From Kribbella sp. VKM Ac-2568 (GTDB taxonomy: Bacteria; Actinomycetota; Actinomycetes; Propionibacteriales; Kribbellaceae), in NCBI RefSeq assembly GCF_004345365.1, contig NZ_SLVF01000002.1:434001-498000 (forward strand): a DNA stretch of 64,000 nucleotides. Reading direction: 5' to 3'. Both the position numbers and the translations under genes were made by a program. This document shows positions 30,518 to 40,717 of this stretch, piece by piece (position 1 is the stretch's first letter; each line of letters starts with the position of its first letter). Below the pieces are notes generated by a model. The model did not search any database. It had not been told where the DNA came from and saw only the letters and a program-made list of their open reading frames with translations.

Positions 30518-33013
30518 TCACCAGGTCAGCGGCACGACGGGCTGCTTCGCACCGGTCGGCGGGACGACGTACTTCTGCAAGGCGTAACTCATCACATCGC
30601 GGAACACCGGGCCTCCTTGACCACCACCGCTGCGCCCGTTCGTCGGGTTCTGCAGTACGACGTACGTAACGAAGCGCGGGTTGTCGGCCGGAGCGAATCC
30701 GGCGAAAGAAGTCGCCCACTTGCGGTAGCAGCCGCAGGCCGAGTCCACTTCCTGCGCAGTACCGGTCTTGCCGGCCACGCGGTAGCCGTCGATCGCGGCC
30801 TTGGTCGCCGTACCGCCCTTGGCGGTGACGGCCTCCATCATCATCGAGACCTGCTTGGCCGCGGAGTCGCTGACCACCCGGCGCGGCGGCGCGGCCGGGT
30901 TCGGGATCGTGGTGCCGTTGCCGTCGACGTAGTTCTTCACCAGCTTGGGCGGCATGTAGACCCCACCGTTGGCGACCGCGTTAACGGCGGCCGTCATCTG
31001 TACCGCGTTCGCGGACAGGCCCTGGCCGAACGCCACGTTCGACCGGGTCAGTTCGGTCCACTCGTCACCCGGGGGCATCAGGCCGCGGCTCTCGCCGGGG
31101 AAGTTCAGCCCGGTCGGCTCGCCGAAGCCGAAATCCTTCAGGTAGTGCACGAACTCCGGGATCCGCATCTGCTGCGACGCGATGATGGTGCCGACGTTCG
31201 ACGACTTGGCGATCACGCCGGCGATGGTGAGGTTCAGCGTGCCGTGGTCGAAGTGGTCCCGGATCGTCCGCCGCTGCACGGAGATGCTGCCGGGCACCTT
31301 GAGCTTGGTGTCCAGCGAGATCTTGCCGGCGTCGGCCAGCGCGGCCATCGTGACCACCTTCTGCACGCTGCCCGGCTCGTAGACCTGCTCGAGCGCGGGG
31401 TTCTTCAGCGCCCCTGCCTTGACCGGCTTGTTCGGGTCGTAGGTCGGGTAGTTGGCCATCGCGAGCACCTCACCGGACTTGACGTCCATGGTGACCACCG
31501 TGCCGGACGCCGCCTTGTACTGCTTGACCGCCTGCTCGATCCGCTTCTCCGCGAACCACTGCAGGTCGGCGTCCAGGGTGAGCTGCGCGGTGACGCCCGG
31601 CTTCGGCTCCTCGACGGTGTGGTCGGCGTTCGGGATTTTGTTGCCCTTGGCATCCACCTCGTACATCGCCTTGCCGTCCTGTCCGGACAGCTTGTCGTTC
31701 AGGCCGTACTCGAGCCCGGCCAGACCCTTGCCCTCGGCACCGACGATGCCGACCACGTTCGCGGCGATGGTGCCGTTCGGGTGGCTGCGGATCGGGTCGG
31801 ACTCGGTGTAGAGGCCGGCCAGCAGCGGCGCCTTCTGCTCCTTCGGCAGACCCTGGTTCGCCTCGTTGATCTTGACGTTGCGGGCCTTGAGCTCGGCCTC
31901 GATCTGGTTCCACGTCTGCGGGCTGACCTGGTGCGCGAGCAGCACGTAGCGGCCCTTGCGGGTCAGGTCGGCCAGCAGCTTGGGGTACGACGTACCGGCG
32001 ATCTTGCCCGCCAGCAGCGACGCCAACTGAGGAGCGGCCGCGGTCGTCTGGGTCGGGTCGGCGGTGATCGCCACCGCGTCCTCCGACACCGACAGCGGTA
32101 CGCCGTTGCGGTCCAGGATCGCGCCACGGGACGCGTGCAGCACGAAGGGCTTGGTGTTCTCCTTCGTCGCCGCCAGCGCGTACGAGTCGGGGTCGACACC
32201 CTGCAGCAGGATCAGCCGGCCCGCGAACAGCGACAGCACGAACGCCATCACGCCGAAGGTCACCCGCAGCCGCAGCGCGGGACGACCGAGCTTCAGCGTC
32301 CGCGGCGGACGCTTCGGCCTCGGCTCGCGCGGGGGCCGCCTGTTCTGCGGCGGACGCTTCCTGGGCGGCTGCCCCCCGGTACGGCGCGGCGCGGCGCGGC
32401 CGTTGCCTGCCGCAACAGCCGCGACCTTCCGTGGGCGTCCCGGAGCGGCCTTCTTCGCCGCGGCCTTCCTCGGGGCGGCGGCCTTCCTCGGATCCGCGGC
32501 CTTCCTCGGGGCCGCAGTCTTCCGTGGGTCAGCAGCCTTCCTCGAGTCGGCAGACTTCCGCGGGTCGGCGGTCTTTCGCGGGGCGGCGATCTTCCGTGGG
32601 TCGGCAGCGGACGGCCGGCGTGCGGCTGTCTTGCGCGGGTCGGCTGCGTCGCGTGAGGCGGCCGTCTTGCGAGGGCCGTTCGGGTTCCTGCGGGGCTCAC
32701 CTGCGCGGCTTGCGGACTTGCGAGGCTCTCCCGTGGCCTTGCGCGGTCCGTCAGCACGCGGTGCTGTCTTCCTGGGGGCTGCCGTACCATCGGCCGCCTT
32801 CCGGGGGACGCGGGGTGCTTCCCCGCGCGGCTCCCCGGTGCGCCTCCGCGGCTCCCCCTTTGCAGGTTCGCCGGTGCGACCGGGACGCTGCGCATTGGAG
32901 CGCCCGCTCTCCGTAGCGGCCGGACGGCGAGGGGAGGCCCGCCGCAGCGGGTCGCCCCGCTCCGGATCACCGCCACGTCTGCGTGGCGGCTCGTTGCCCC
33001 GTCGCTCCGTCAT
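30518..33013 (-). CDS. ftsI: Septal penicillin-binding protein (class B PBP, FtsI/PBP3) with long basic N-terminal repeat tail
   Basis: 831 residues, against roughly 600-680 for most actinobacterial FtsI. Residues 1-250 are a cytoplasmic tail extremely rich in Arg, Lys, Pro and Ala, with many PRK-centred repeats (ADPRKTAAPRKAADPRK at about 161-177). One membrane helix follows at about 251-270. The dimerisation domain and transpeptidase domain come next: SVQK with the acylated Ser549 and Lys552, SSN at 604-606 and KTG at 749-751. It crosslinks septal peptidoglycan with FtsW. It starts 4 bp after the ftsL stop. Confidence 0.96.
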   Translation of the reverse strand: MTERRGNEPPRRRGGDPERGDPLRRASPRRPAATESGRSNAQRPGRTGEPAKGEPRRRTGEPRGEAPRVPRKAADGTAAPRKTAPRADGPRKATGEPRKSASRAGEPRRNPNGPRKTAASRDAADPRKTAARRPSAADPRKIAAPRKTADPRKSADSRKAADPRKTAAPRKAADPRKAAAPRKAAAKKAAPGRPRKVAAVAAGNGRAAPRRTGGQPPRKRPPQNRRPPREPRPKRPPRTLKLGRPALRLRVTFGVMAFVLSLFAGRLILLQGVDPDSYALAATKENTKPFVLHASRGAILDRNGVPLSVSEDAVAITADPTQTTAAAPQLASLLAGKIAGTSYPKLLADLTRKGRYVLLAHQVSPQTWNQIEAELKARNVKINEANQGLPKEQKAPLLAGLYTESDPIRSHPNGTIAANVVGIVGAEGKGLAGLEYGLNDKLSGQDGKAMYEVDAKGNKIPNADHTVEEPKPGVTAQLTLDADLQWFAEKRIEQAVKQYKAASGTVVTMDVKSGEVLAMANYPTYDPNKPVKAGALKNPALEQVYEPGSVQKVVTMAALADAGKISLDTKLKVPGSISVQRRTIRDHFDHGTLNLTIAGVIAKSSNVGTIIASQQMRIPEFVHYLKDFGFGEPTGLNFPGESRGLMPPGDEWTELTRSNVAFGQGLSANAVQMTAAVNAVANGGVYMPPKLVKNYVDGNGTTIPNPAAPPRRVVSDSAAKQVSMMMEAVTAKGGTATKAAIDGYRVAGKTGTAQEVDSACGCYRKWATSFAGFAPADNPRFVTYVVLQNPTNGRSGGGQGGPVFRDVMSYALQKYVVPPTGAKQPVVPLTW

Positions 33014-33017
33014 CCGA

Positions 33018-33737
33018 TCAGCCCCCGGTCGCTGTGTTGGCGCGTGCCCCTGTCGTGGTGCCTGATGTCGTCGTTCCCGATGGTGCGCCTGGTGTCGCGG
33101 GCGGCTTGGTCGCCGGCGGCTTCGTCGTGGTGTTGGCCGGCGGCTTGGTGGTGGTACTGGCCGGTGGCTTGTTCGCGCGGTTGGCGGTCCCAGTGTTGGG
33201 CGTGGTGGTGTTGCCCGCGGGCGGTTTCGTGGTGCCGGTGGCGGGCGGCTTGGGCGTGACGGCCGGCGGCTTCGGGACCACCGGTGTGGACGGAGTCGCG
33301 CCGGTCGGCGTCCCCGGGCCGAACATCGCCGTACCGGTGCCGGCCTTGCCCTCGGCGGGAACACCGAGCACCTGCCCGTCGGACAGCCGCAGGAAGACCG
33401 GGTTCGGGTTCGGCACCATGCCCATCTTCAGGGCGCGATCGGCCAGGTTCTGCGGCGACTCGAGCGTGCGGACCTGGCGCTCCAGCTGCTCCTGCTGGTC
33501 GCGCAACTGGTCCGCCTGCTGGTTCAGGCTGGTCACCTGGAACGTGCCGCGCTGCAGCTCGGTGTTGAGCAGCAGCAGGCCGACCAGGCCGGCCGCGAGC
33601 AGCGACAGCACGAAGATGACGAACGGCATCCGCGGCGGCCGGAACGGCGCGCCGTAGACCACCCTGAGCTTCGGCTCCGCCTTCGCGGCCGGCGCCGGCG
33701 TGACCCGCGCCTTGGACGGGCTGAACACTGTGCTCAT
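33018..33737 (-). CDS. ftsL: FtsL-like divisome protein with Thr/Pro/Lys-rich extracytoplasmic tail
   Basis: 239 residues. A basic cytoplasmic start leads into one membrane helix at about 38-58 (FVIFVLSLLAAGLVGLLLLN). A short coiled coil follows (about 66-95, LNQQADQLRDQQEQLERQ) with the ESPQNLADRALKMGMVP segment typical of FtsL/septum-initiation proteins. Residues from about 130 on are low complexity (TTKPPANTTTKPPATKPPA). Placement between rsmH and ftsI supports FtsL. The start overlaps the rsmH stop by one base (TGATG). Confidence 0.9.
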   Translation of the reverse strand: MSTVFSPSKARVTPAPAAKAEPKLRVVYGAPFRPPRMPFVIFVLSLLAAGLVGLLLLNTELQRGTFQVTSLNQQADQLRDQQEQLERQVRTLESPQNLADRALKMGMVPNPNPVFLRLSDGQVLGVPAEGKAGTGTAMFGPGTPTGATPSTPVVPKPPAVTPKPPATGTTKPPAGNTTTPNTGTANRANKPPASTTTKPPANTTTKPPATKPPATPGAPSGTTTSGTTTGARANTATGG

Positions 33738-34711
33738 CAGGCCACCAAGCCCTTCTCGCGAACGCGTTCGGCCGCCCGCACCCGGACCGAGGCGGAGCGC
33801 GGGTTCTCCGCGAGCTCTTCCTCGGTGGGCCGCTCGGCTCCACGGGTCAGCAGCTTGAGGTAGGGCTCGTGACCGGCCGGAATCACCGGCAGGTCATCGG
33901 GCACGTCGGACTTGGTGCCGGCCGCCAACGTCTGCTTGGCGATCCGGTCCTCCAGCGAGTGGTAGCTCATCACCACGATCCGGCCGTGCAGCGCGAGCGC
34001 CGCGACGGCCGAGGGCAGCGCGCGCCGCAGTACCTCGAGCTCGCCGTTGACCTCGATCCGCAGCGCTTGGAAGGTCCGCTTGGCCGGGTGCCCCCCGGTC
34101 CGGCGGGCCGCCTGCGGGATCGCGTCGCGGACCAGCTCGGACAGCCGGGCGCTGTTGGTGAACGGCTCGGTCTCGCGCGCCTTGACGATCCGGTCCGCGA
34201 TCCGCCGGGAGAACTTCTCCTCGCCGTACTGGAACAGGATCCGGGCCAGGTCGGCCGCGCTGTAGGTGTTCAGGATGTCCGCGGCCGTGGTCGGGGCGGT
34301 GCTGTCCATCCGCATGTCGAGCGGCGCGTCCTGCGCGTAGGCGAAGCCGCGGTCCGCCTCGTCCAGCTGCATGGAGGAAACACCGAGGTCGAAGAGGATC
34401 CCGTCGATCGCGGGGATGTCCAGGCGCTCGAGCACCTGCGGCAGCTCGTCGTACACGGCGTGCACGAATGTGGTGCGCTCGGCGTACGGCGCTAGGCGCT
34501 CGCCGGCCAGGCGGAGTGCTTCGGGGTCGCGGTCGAGCCCGACCAGGTGGGCCTCCGGGCAGGTCCGCAGGAAGGCCTCGGAGTGACCGCCGAGCCCCAG
34601 GGTGGCGTCGACGAGGACGGCACCGGGGTGCGCGAGGGCGGGAGCGAGGAGGGCAACGACGCGGTCGAGCATCACCGGGACGTGGCGCGAGGAGGGCTCG
34701 GGAGTCGGCAT
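33737..34711 (-). CDS. rsmH: 16S rRNA m4C1402 methyltransferase RsmH (MraW)
   Basis: 324 residues from ATG 34711, where homology starts ([16 protein letters not shown]). The SAM-binding segment is [17 protein letters not shown], with [25 protein letters not shown] and [15 protein letters not shown]. It methylates N4 of C1402 in the 30S P-site. The frame is open upstream but that part runs through the repeat-bearing intergenic region and is not conserved. rsmH is second in the cluster, 381 bp after mraZ. Confidence 0.96.
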   Translation of the reverse strand: MPTPEPSSRHVPVMLDRVVALLAPALAHPGAVLVDATLGLGGHSEAFLRTCPEAHLVGLDRDPEALRLAGERLAPYAERTTFVHAVYDELPQVLERLDIPAIDGILFDLGVSSMQLDEADRGFAYAQDAPLDMRMDSTAPTTAADILNTYSAADLARILFQYGEEKFSRRIADRIVKARETEPFTNSARLSELVRDAIPQAARRTGGHPAKRTFQALRIEVNGELEVLRRALPSAVAALALHGRIVVMSYHSLEDRIAKQTLAAGTKSDVPDDLPVIPAGHEPYLKLLTRGAERPTEEELAENPRSASVRVRAAERVREKGLVA

Positions 34712-35092
34712 GGCGTCAGCCCACCGAACCCTTCGCACCGCGCTCAGCACCGTCCATCTCGACCCTTCTATCGCCGCGGGAGCGACCCTGCCCCCGCGGG
34801 TTCTCTTGCACTGCGTCCTGCTGGTGACCGGTTCCGGGCCCGGTGTGCGGCGGGCCTGGATCCGGCTGGGTGGTGCCGGGTGGTGCCGGGTGGTGCCGGG
34901 TGGTGCCGGGTGGTGCTGGGCGGGCTGAGCGTCCGTCGCGGTGGAGCGGTGCGTCGTCCGGTCAGATCGCGGGTACGCCTTCCGGGGAAGTACCTGTCGT
35001 CTTGGCGCCGGGGAAGTGACGCCAAGGCCGGAGGTCGGAAGTCGGACCCGTGATCTCACCGGACGCTCTCCGGCTCTGCTCGCGGGCAGCTT
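34712..35092. other. Long mraZ-rsmH intergenic region
   Basis: 381 bp in an otherwise compact cluster. It contains a 10-bp tandem array (34867-34922) and no supported gene. It probably carries the rsmH leader and possibly a second promoter for the mur-fts operon. Confidence 0.7.
34867..34922 (+). repeat. 10-bp tandem array, GTGGT core in phase with the DNA helix
   Basis: Four identical units TGGTGCCGGG begin at 34871, 34881, 34891 and 34901, and a fifth with one change (TGGTGCTGGG) at 34911. Each carries GTGGT at exactly one helical turn. The core resembles the GTGGN boxes before mraZ, but on the opposite strand. Confidence 0.9.
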
Positions 35093-35524
35093 CTAGAAGA
35101 TGCCGGGCAGTACCTCCTCGGACAGGTCGGCGAATGCCTGCTCCTGCTCCGCGGAGTACCTGTTCCAGTTCTCCGTGTTCCAGATCTCCACCCTGTTCAT
35201 CGCCCCGATCACGACGCAATCGCGATCCAGTCCGGCGTAATCGCGCAGCATCGGCGGGATGGTGACCCGGCCCTGCTTGTCCGGCACCTCGTTCGAGGCG
35301 CCGGCGAACAACATCCGCAGGTAGTCCCGCGCACCCTTGTTGGTGATCGGGGCCTGCTTCAACTGCTCTGTCAGTTGGACGAACTCCACTTCAGGCCACA
35401 CGAACAGCGACCGCTCCTGTCCGCGCGTGATCACCAGACCCTCCGCAAGTTCGTCGCGGAACTTCGCCGGCAGGAACAGCCGGCCCTTGTCGTCGAGCTT
35501 GGGGAAGTGAGTTCCGAGGAACAC
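35093..35524 (-). CDS. mraZ: MraZ transcriptional regulator of the dcw cluster
   Basis: 143 residues, GTG start with GGGAGGTGGAGC upstream. It has two AbrB-like half domains, each with the MraZ signature: [17 protein letters not shown] near the N-terminus and [17 protein letters not shown] near residue 84. MraZ forms ring-shaped oligomers that bind arrays of short direct repeats and repress their own promoter. A fitting array lies directly upstream at 35585-35620. Confidence 0.97.
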   Translation of the reverse strand: MFLGTHFPKLDDKGRLFLPAKFRDELAEGLVITRGQERSLFVWPEVEFVQLTEQLKQAPITNKGARDYLRMLFAGASNEVPDKQGRVTIPPMLRDYAGLDRDCVVIGAMNRVEIWNTENWNRYSAEQEQAFADLSEEVLPGIF

Positions 35525-35584
35525 GCTCCACCTCCCCGTTGCGGACCCTCCGACTCAGGTCGAGCTTGTCGTCTACCATTTCAG

Positions 35585-35626
35585 TACCACTGCGCTCCAC
35601 CTTACTCCACTTTGCCCCACCGTCAA
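35585..35626 (-). promoter_or_regulatory. mraZ promoter overlapped by four MraZ boxes
   Basis: On the minus strand GTGGGG, GTGGAG, GTGGAG and GTGGTA begin at 35620, 35610, 35600 and 35590, exactly 10 bp apart. A sigma-A-like promoter runs through them: TTGACG (35621-35626), a 16-bp spacer and TAAGGT (35599-35604). The arrangement matches the known design of MraZ autorepression (TGGGN-type boxes with 5-bp gaps). The promoter call itself is inference. Confidence 0.75.
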
Positions 35627-35801
35627 CCAAATCCGCCCCGTTTCGCTCCGCCGTACGCTGGAGGTCACAGATCAGCAACAACGGGTGAGGGCCATTTCGA
35701 TGAACGCCGAAACGACTGGTAACGAAACGCGCGGAGATCTAGGCCGGACCCCGGACCCAGGTGAGAATGAGTCGGCCATCAACCAATGGGGAGGACCAAG
35801 G

Positions 35802-36782
<981 letters not shown>

Positions 36783-36785
36783 GAC

Positions 36786-38072
36786 ATGCGGCAGGCACTG
36801 CGCGGACTGACCACCCGGGGACGGGCATTCGTCGCAGCCGGGATCACCGCTTCGTTGTGTGCGCTCCTGCTCGGCCAGAAGGACCTGCTGCGGGTCGGCA
36901 TCCTGCTGGTGGCCCTGCCGATCATCGCGGCACTGGTCGTCGGCCGGACCCGGCTGCGGCTGCAGGTCCGGCGCAGCCTCACGCCGGACCAGGTCTCGGT
37001 GGGCAGCCAGGCGACCGTCGAGCTGGCCCTCAGCAACCAGGGCCGGATGCCCGCCGGGCTGTTGCTGCTGGAGGACCGCATTCCTTATGTACTGGGACAC
37101 CGGCCGCGGTTCGTGGTCGACCGCGTCAGCCCCAACTGGCGGCGTACGGTCTCCTACCCGGTGAAGTCCGACGTCCGCGGGCTGTTCCAGGTCGGGCCGT
37201 TGATGCTGACGGTCGCGGACCCCTTCGGGCTCGTGGAGACCAGCAGGACGTTCACCCGCAGCCAGCACCTGCTGGTCACGCCGCGGGTGTTCAAGCTGCC
37301 CGAAGTACGGCTCGGCGCCGACCGCGCGGGGTCCGGTGAGAACCGGCCGCGGGCGATCGCCTCCGCGGGTGAGGAGGACGCCACTGTTCGCGAGTACCGC
37401 GACGGCGACGACCTGCGCCGGGTGCACTGGCGGTCGACGGCGCGGCGTGGCTCGTTGATGGTCCGCCGGGAGGAGCAGCCCTGGCAGAGCCGGTGCTTGA
37501 TCTTCCTGGACGCGCGGACCATCTCCCACCACGGGCACGGGCCGTCGTCCAGCCTCGAGTGGGCCGTCAGCGCGGCCGCCTCGGTCGGCGCGGACCGGAT
37601 CCGCCGCGGCTACGCGACCACCCTGCTCGGGGGGCCGACCACGCTCTCCGCGATCAGCCACCGCAGCTCGACCGCGGTGCACCAGCCGCTCACCACCCAG
37701 CAGTTGCTGACCGAGTGCGCGACGGTGGAGGAGCACAAGTACGCCGAGATCGGTCCGCTGCTGACCGTCGACCGGCACTACCAGGAGCCGAGTCTGGTGG
37801 TCGCGATCGTCGGCGCCTGCGGCTCCGAGGACATCACCTCGCTGAACCGCTGGCGGACCAGCCAGGCGACCGGGGTCGCGCTCTTGCTCGATGCGGCAAG
37901 CTGGGCAGTAGGTGCGGAGGGAACCGAGAAGTCGGCCCGGCTGACCGCTCAGACCGACGCCACCGAGAACGAGCTGCGCCGCAACGGCTGGCGGGTCGCC
38001 AGAGTGCAGCGCGGTGACCATCTCCCGACCGTGTGGTCCACCCTGGGACTGCGGAGCGGAAGGATCGCATGA
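36786..38072 (+). CDS. DUF58 membrane protein (MoxR partner)
   Basis: 428 residues. Two N-terminal membrane helices (about 13-50, ending in LLVALPIIAALVVGR) are followed by a beta-rich domain. The DUF58 signature REYRDGDDLRRVHWRSTARR is near residue 200, then a von Willebrand-A-like C-terminal part. It starts 3 bp after the moxR stop and its own stop overlaps the transglutaminase start (ATGA). Confidence 0.93.
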   Translation: MRQALRGLTTRGRAFVAAGITASLCALLLGQKDLLRVGILLVALPIIAALVVGRTRLRLQVRRSLTPDQVSVGSQATVELALSNQGRMPAGLLLLEDRIPYVLGHRPRFVVDRVSPNWRRTVSYPVKSDVRGLFQVGPLMLTVADPFGLVETSRTFTRSQHLLVTPRVFKLPEVRLGADRAGSGENRPRAIASAGEEDATVREYRDGDDLRRVHWRSTARRGSLMVRREEQPWQSRCLIFLDARTISHHGHGPSSSLEWAVSAAASVGADRIRRGYATTLLGGPTTLSAISHRSSTAVHQPLTTQQLLTECATVEEHKYAEIGPLLTVDRHYQEPSLVVAIVGACGSEDITSLNRWRTSQATGVALLLDAASWAVGAEGTEKSARLTAQTDATENELRRNGWRVARVQRGDHLPTVWSTLGLRSGRIA

Positions 38073-40417
38073 CCGGCCACGTCAGGATCTCCCTCGCCGC
38101 CTGGGTAGCGACCGTGCTGGGCGCCCTGGTGCTCACGCCGGTCTTCTCCGGACCGTTCCTGTTCATCAGCGCGTTCCTCTGTGGCGCCGTCACCGGCACT
38201 GGGATCCTGCTGCAGAACTGGCGTGCCCCCCGGTTCGTCGTACCGGTCGTGCAACTGGCCGTCCTGGTCGAGCTGATCTCCTTCTTCTTCCTGCGGGACA
38301 CGCTGAAGTTCGGGCTGTTCCCGTGGAAGGAGACGGTGCTCGAGTTCAACGACCAGATGGTCAACGCGATGGACTCGATCAACCGCTTCAGCGCGCCGCT
38401 GCCTCCGGACTCCCACCTGACATTGTTCGCCGCCTCCGTGATCGCGGCCGCCGGGCTGCTGATCCACCTGGTCGCCGTACAGCTCAAGCAGGCGGCTTGG
38501 GCGGGCCTGCTGTTGCTGACCATGTACACGGTGCCTGCCGCGACCGTGCACGGCGGACTGCCGGCGCTGCTGTTCATCCCGCCGGCCGTCGGCTACATCG
38601 TGCTCCTGTCGGCCGAGGGCCGGACCAGGCTCAGCCGTTGGGGTCGCCGGATCTCCGGGGTCTCACACCTCGACGCGTCCGAGCCCATCGAGGCCTCGGC
38701 GCTCGGGCAGGCCGGCCGCCGGATCGGCCTGACCGTGGTCGCCCTTGCCACCCTGCTTCCGGCCCTGCTCCCCGCACTGCCCGAAGGTGTGGTCGGGAAC
38801 GGACTGGCCGGTGGTGGAGCCGGCGGCGGTATCGGCGCCTCCATCACGACGGCCGACCCGATGCTCGACATGGGCAAGAACCTGAAGCGCGGCGACAACG
38901 TGACCGCGCTGACCTACACGGGCAAGCCGACCTACCTGCGACTCACCTCGCTCGACCTCTTCGACGGCCGGACCTGGCGGCTCTCCCCGCGCCAGGAGGG
39001 CCAGAAGATCACCAACTCGCCGCTGAGCCCCCCGCCCGGTTTCGCCGGCGACCTCGGCAAGCTGGGGCAGACGAAGATGAAGATCGAGGTGACCCGGAAC
39101 TTCCGGTCCCAGTTCGCGCCGGTGCCGTATCCGCTGCGGACGATCTCGCTGAAGAACCGGTGGCGCTTCGACACCAGCTCGCTGGACGTCGTCTCCGCGA
39201 ACGGGCAGGTCGTCGGCGGGCAGAAGTACGAGCTCAGCTACTACGAGCTGGCGCCGACCGCCCAGCAGCTGAACGACGCCGTCAACGGCACCGCGCCGGA
39301 CCAGTTCACCAGCTCGGTCCCGAGCCGGACGCCCAAGAGCATCCGGAATCTGGCGAGCCGGGTCACGCAGGGCTCGAATGGCAACCACTTCCAGGAAGCG
39401 GCCATGCTGCAGGAGTGGTTCCGGACCAGCGGCGGATTCACCTACAGCACGGCGGCCAGCAGCGAGAGCGGGATGCGCGCGCTGGAAGCCTTCCTGACGG
39501 ACAACAAGACCGGGTACTGCGAGCAGTTCGCGACCGGCATGGCGCTGATGGCCCGCATCCTCGGCATCCCTGCCCGGGTCGGCATCGGCTTCCTGCCCGG
39601 CCAGCCCGCCAAGGACAACCAGAACGTCGTGAAGATGCACGACATGCACGCGTGGCCCGAGCTGTACTTCCAGGGCTACGGCTGGATCCGCTTCGAGCCG
39701 ACGCCGTCGGCCCGGGTGGCGACTCCCCCGACCTGGACGAACGCCGTACCGCCAGGCACCAACACGCCGAGCATCTCGCCGAGCACCGGACCGGTGAGCC
39801 CGGGCCAGAGCGAGGACCCAGGCATCAGCAAGCCAGTCAACCCGCGCGAGCTGCCGGAGGACAACGGCATCGGCGTGATCGACACCGGCAACTGGTGGAC
39901 CAACGGCGGCGGTAAGGCGATCGGCCTGGGCGTCGGCGCGATCGCGCTGCTGTGCATCCCCTGGCTGATCCGTAGTCTGACCCGCCGCCGCCGGTTCGCC
40001 CGCCCACCGGGACGCATCGGGGTCGAGGGCCTGTGGGCCGAGGTTCGCGACACGTCGCGCGACCTGGGACTCGACTGGTCCGAGATCGCCACGCCGCGGC
40101 AACTCGGCACCTGGCTGACCACTAAGCTCCCCGCCGAGAACCATGCCCAGGCGCTGAAACTGGCCCGAGGCGTCGAGTCCATCCGGTACGCCGGCCAGGC
40201 CGACGCGGAGGTGGACCTCCGCACCGAGGCTGCCGCGGTCCGCAAGGCACTGTGGAGCCAGGCCAAGCTCTCCCGCCGCTGGCGAGCCCGGATCCTGCCG
40301 CCCTCGTGGCGCTGGTACCTCAACCGAGGCAGCGCCGAGGCCTCCGACCTCCTCGACGAGTTCGACCTCCTCCTAGCCCGCATCCGCTCCGCGATACTCC
40401 CCCGCCGAGCCCACTAA
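38069..40417 (+). CDS. Membrane-bound transglutaminase-like protein (TgpA-type)
   Basis: 782 residues. Six or so N-terminal helices (to about 240) precede a large extracytoplasmic region. The transglutaminase core has the nucleophile Cys484 in GYCEQFATGMALMARIL and the histidine in MHDMHAWPELYFQGYGW. A C-terminal helix (about 615-640) and a cytoplasmic DUF4129-like tail follow. Such proteins are inferred to crosslink or cleave surface proteins, but no substrate is known. Last gene of the MoxR operon, ending at a strong terminator. Confidence 0.93.
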   Translation: MTGHVRISLAAWVATVLGALVLTPVFSGPFLFISAFLCGAVTGTGILLQNWRAPRFVVPVVQLAVLVELISFFFLRDTLKFGLFPWKETVLEFNDQMVNAMDSINRFSAPLPPDSHLTLFAASVIAAAGLLIHLVAVQLKQAAWAGLLLLTMYTVPAATVHGGLPALLFIPPAVGYIVLLSAEGRTRLSRWGRRISGVSHLDASEPIEASALGQAGRRIGLTVVALATLLPALLPALPEGVVGNGLAGGGAGGGIGASITTADPMLDMGKNLKRGDNVTALTYTGKPTYLRLTSLDLFDGRTWRLSPRQEGQKITNSPLSPPPGFAGDLGKLGQTKMKIEVTRNFRSQFAPVPYPLRTISLKNRWRFDTSSLDVVSANGQVVGGQKYELSYYELAPTAQQLNDAVNGTAPDQFTSSVPSRTPKSIRNLASRVTQGSNGNHFQEAAMLQEWFRTSGGFTYSTAASSESGMRALEAFLTDNKTGYCEQFATGMALMARILGIPARVGIGFLPGQPAKDNQNVVKMHDMHAWPELYFQGYGWIRFEPTPSARVATPPTWTNAVPPGTNTPSISPSTGPVSPGQSEDPGISKPVNPRELPEDNGIGVIDTGNWWTNGGGKAIGLGVGAIALLCIPWLIRSLTRRRRFARPPGRIGVEGLWAEVRDTSRDLGLDWSEIATPRQLGTWLTTKLPAENHAQALKLARGVESIRYAGQADAEVDLRTEAAAVRKALWSQAKLSRRWRARILPPSWRWYLNRGSAEASDLLDEFDLLLARIRSAILPRRAH

Positions 40418-40427
40418 CCAACCGCAA

Positions 40428-40458
40428 AGCAGCCCCGCTCCACCCGAGCGGGGCTGCT
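40428..40458 (+). terminator. Terminator of the MoxR-DUF58-transglutaminase operon
   Basis: A perfect 13-bp stem (AGCAGCCCCGCTC pairing with GAGCGGGGCTGCT) with a 5-base loop, followed by CCTTTCT, starting 11 bp after the transglutaminase stop. Confidence 0.9.
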
Positions 40459-40475
40459 CCTTTCTCGGACCGCAA

Positions 40476-40525
40476 GGCGCGAGGCGGGACCCGCGGCTCA
40501 GGCGCGAGGCGGGACCCGCCGCTCA
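40476..40525. repeat. 25-bp direct repeat, two tandem copies
   Basis: Two adjacent 25-bp copies (40476-40500 and 40501-40525) differ at one position; a degenerate third copy starts at 40526. Confidence 0.85.
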
Positions 40526-40717
40526 GGTGCGAGGCAGAGGCCGTGGCCGGGCTCGAGGAGTTGGCGCGCCGCCTGGGCGCGAGGAGGTGACGTGCGGCCT
40601 GGGTGCGAGGCCAGGTCGGCTCACCCACTCGTGTCGGCATCCAACGGGACCGGTCGCGTCGGCCTCAGGGACGCAGCAGTCACCGGCAGGCGCCTCGGAG
40701 GCTCAGCCCGGCGGCGT

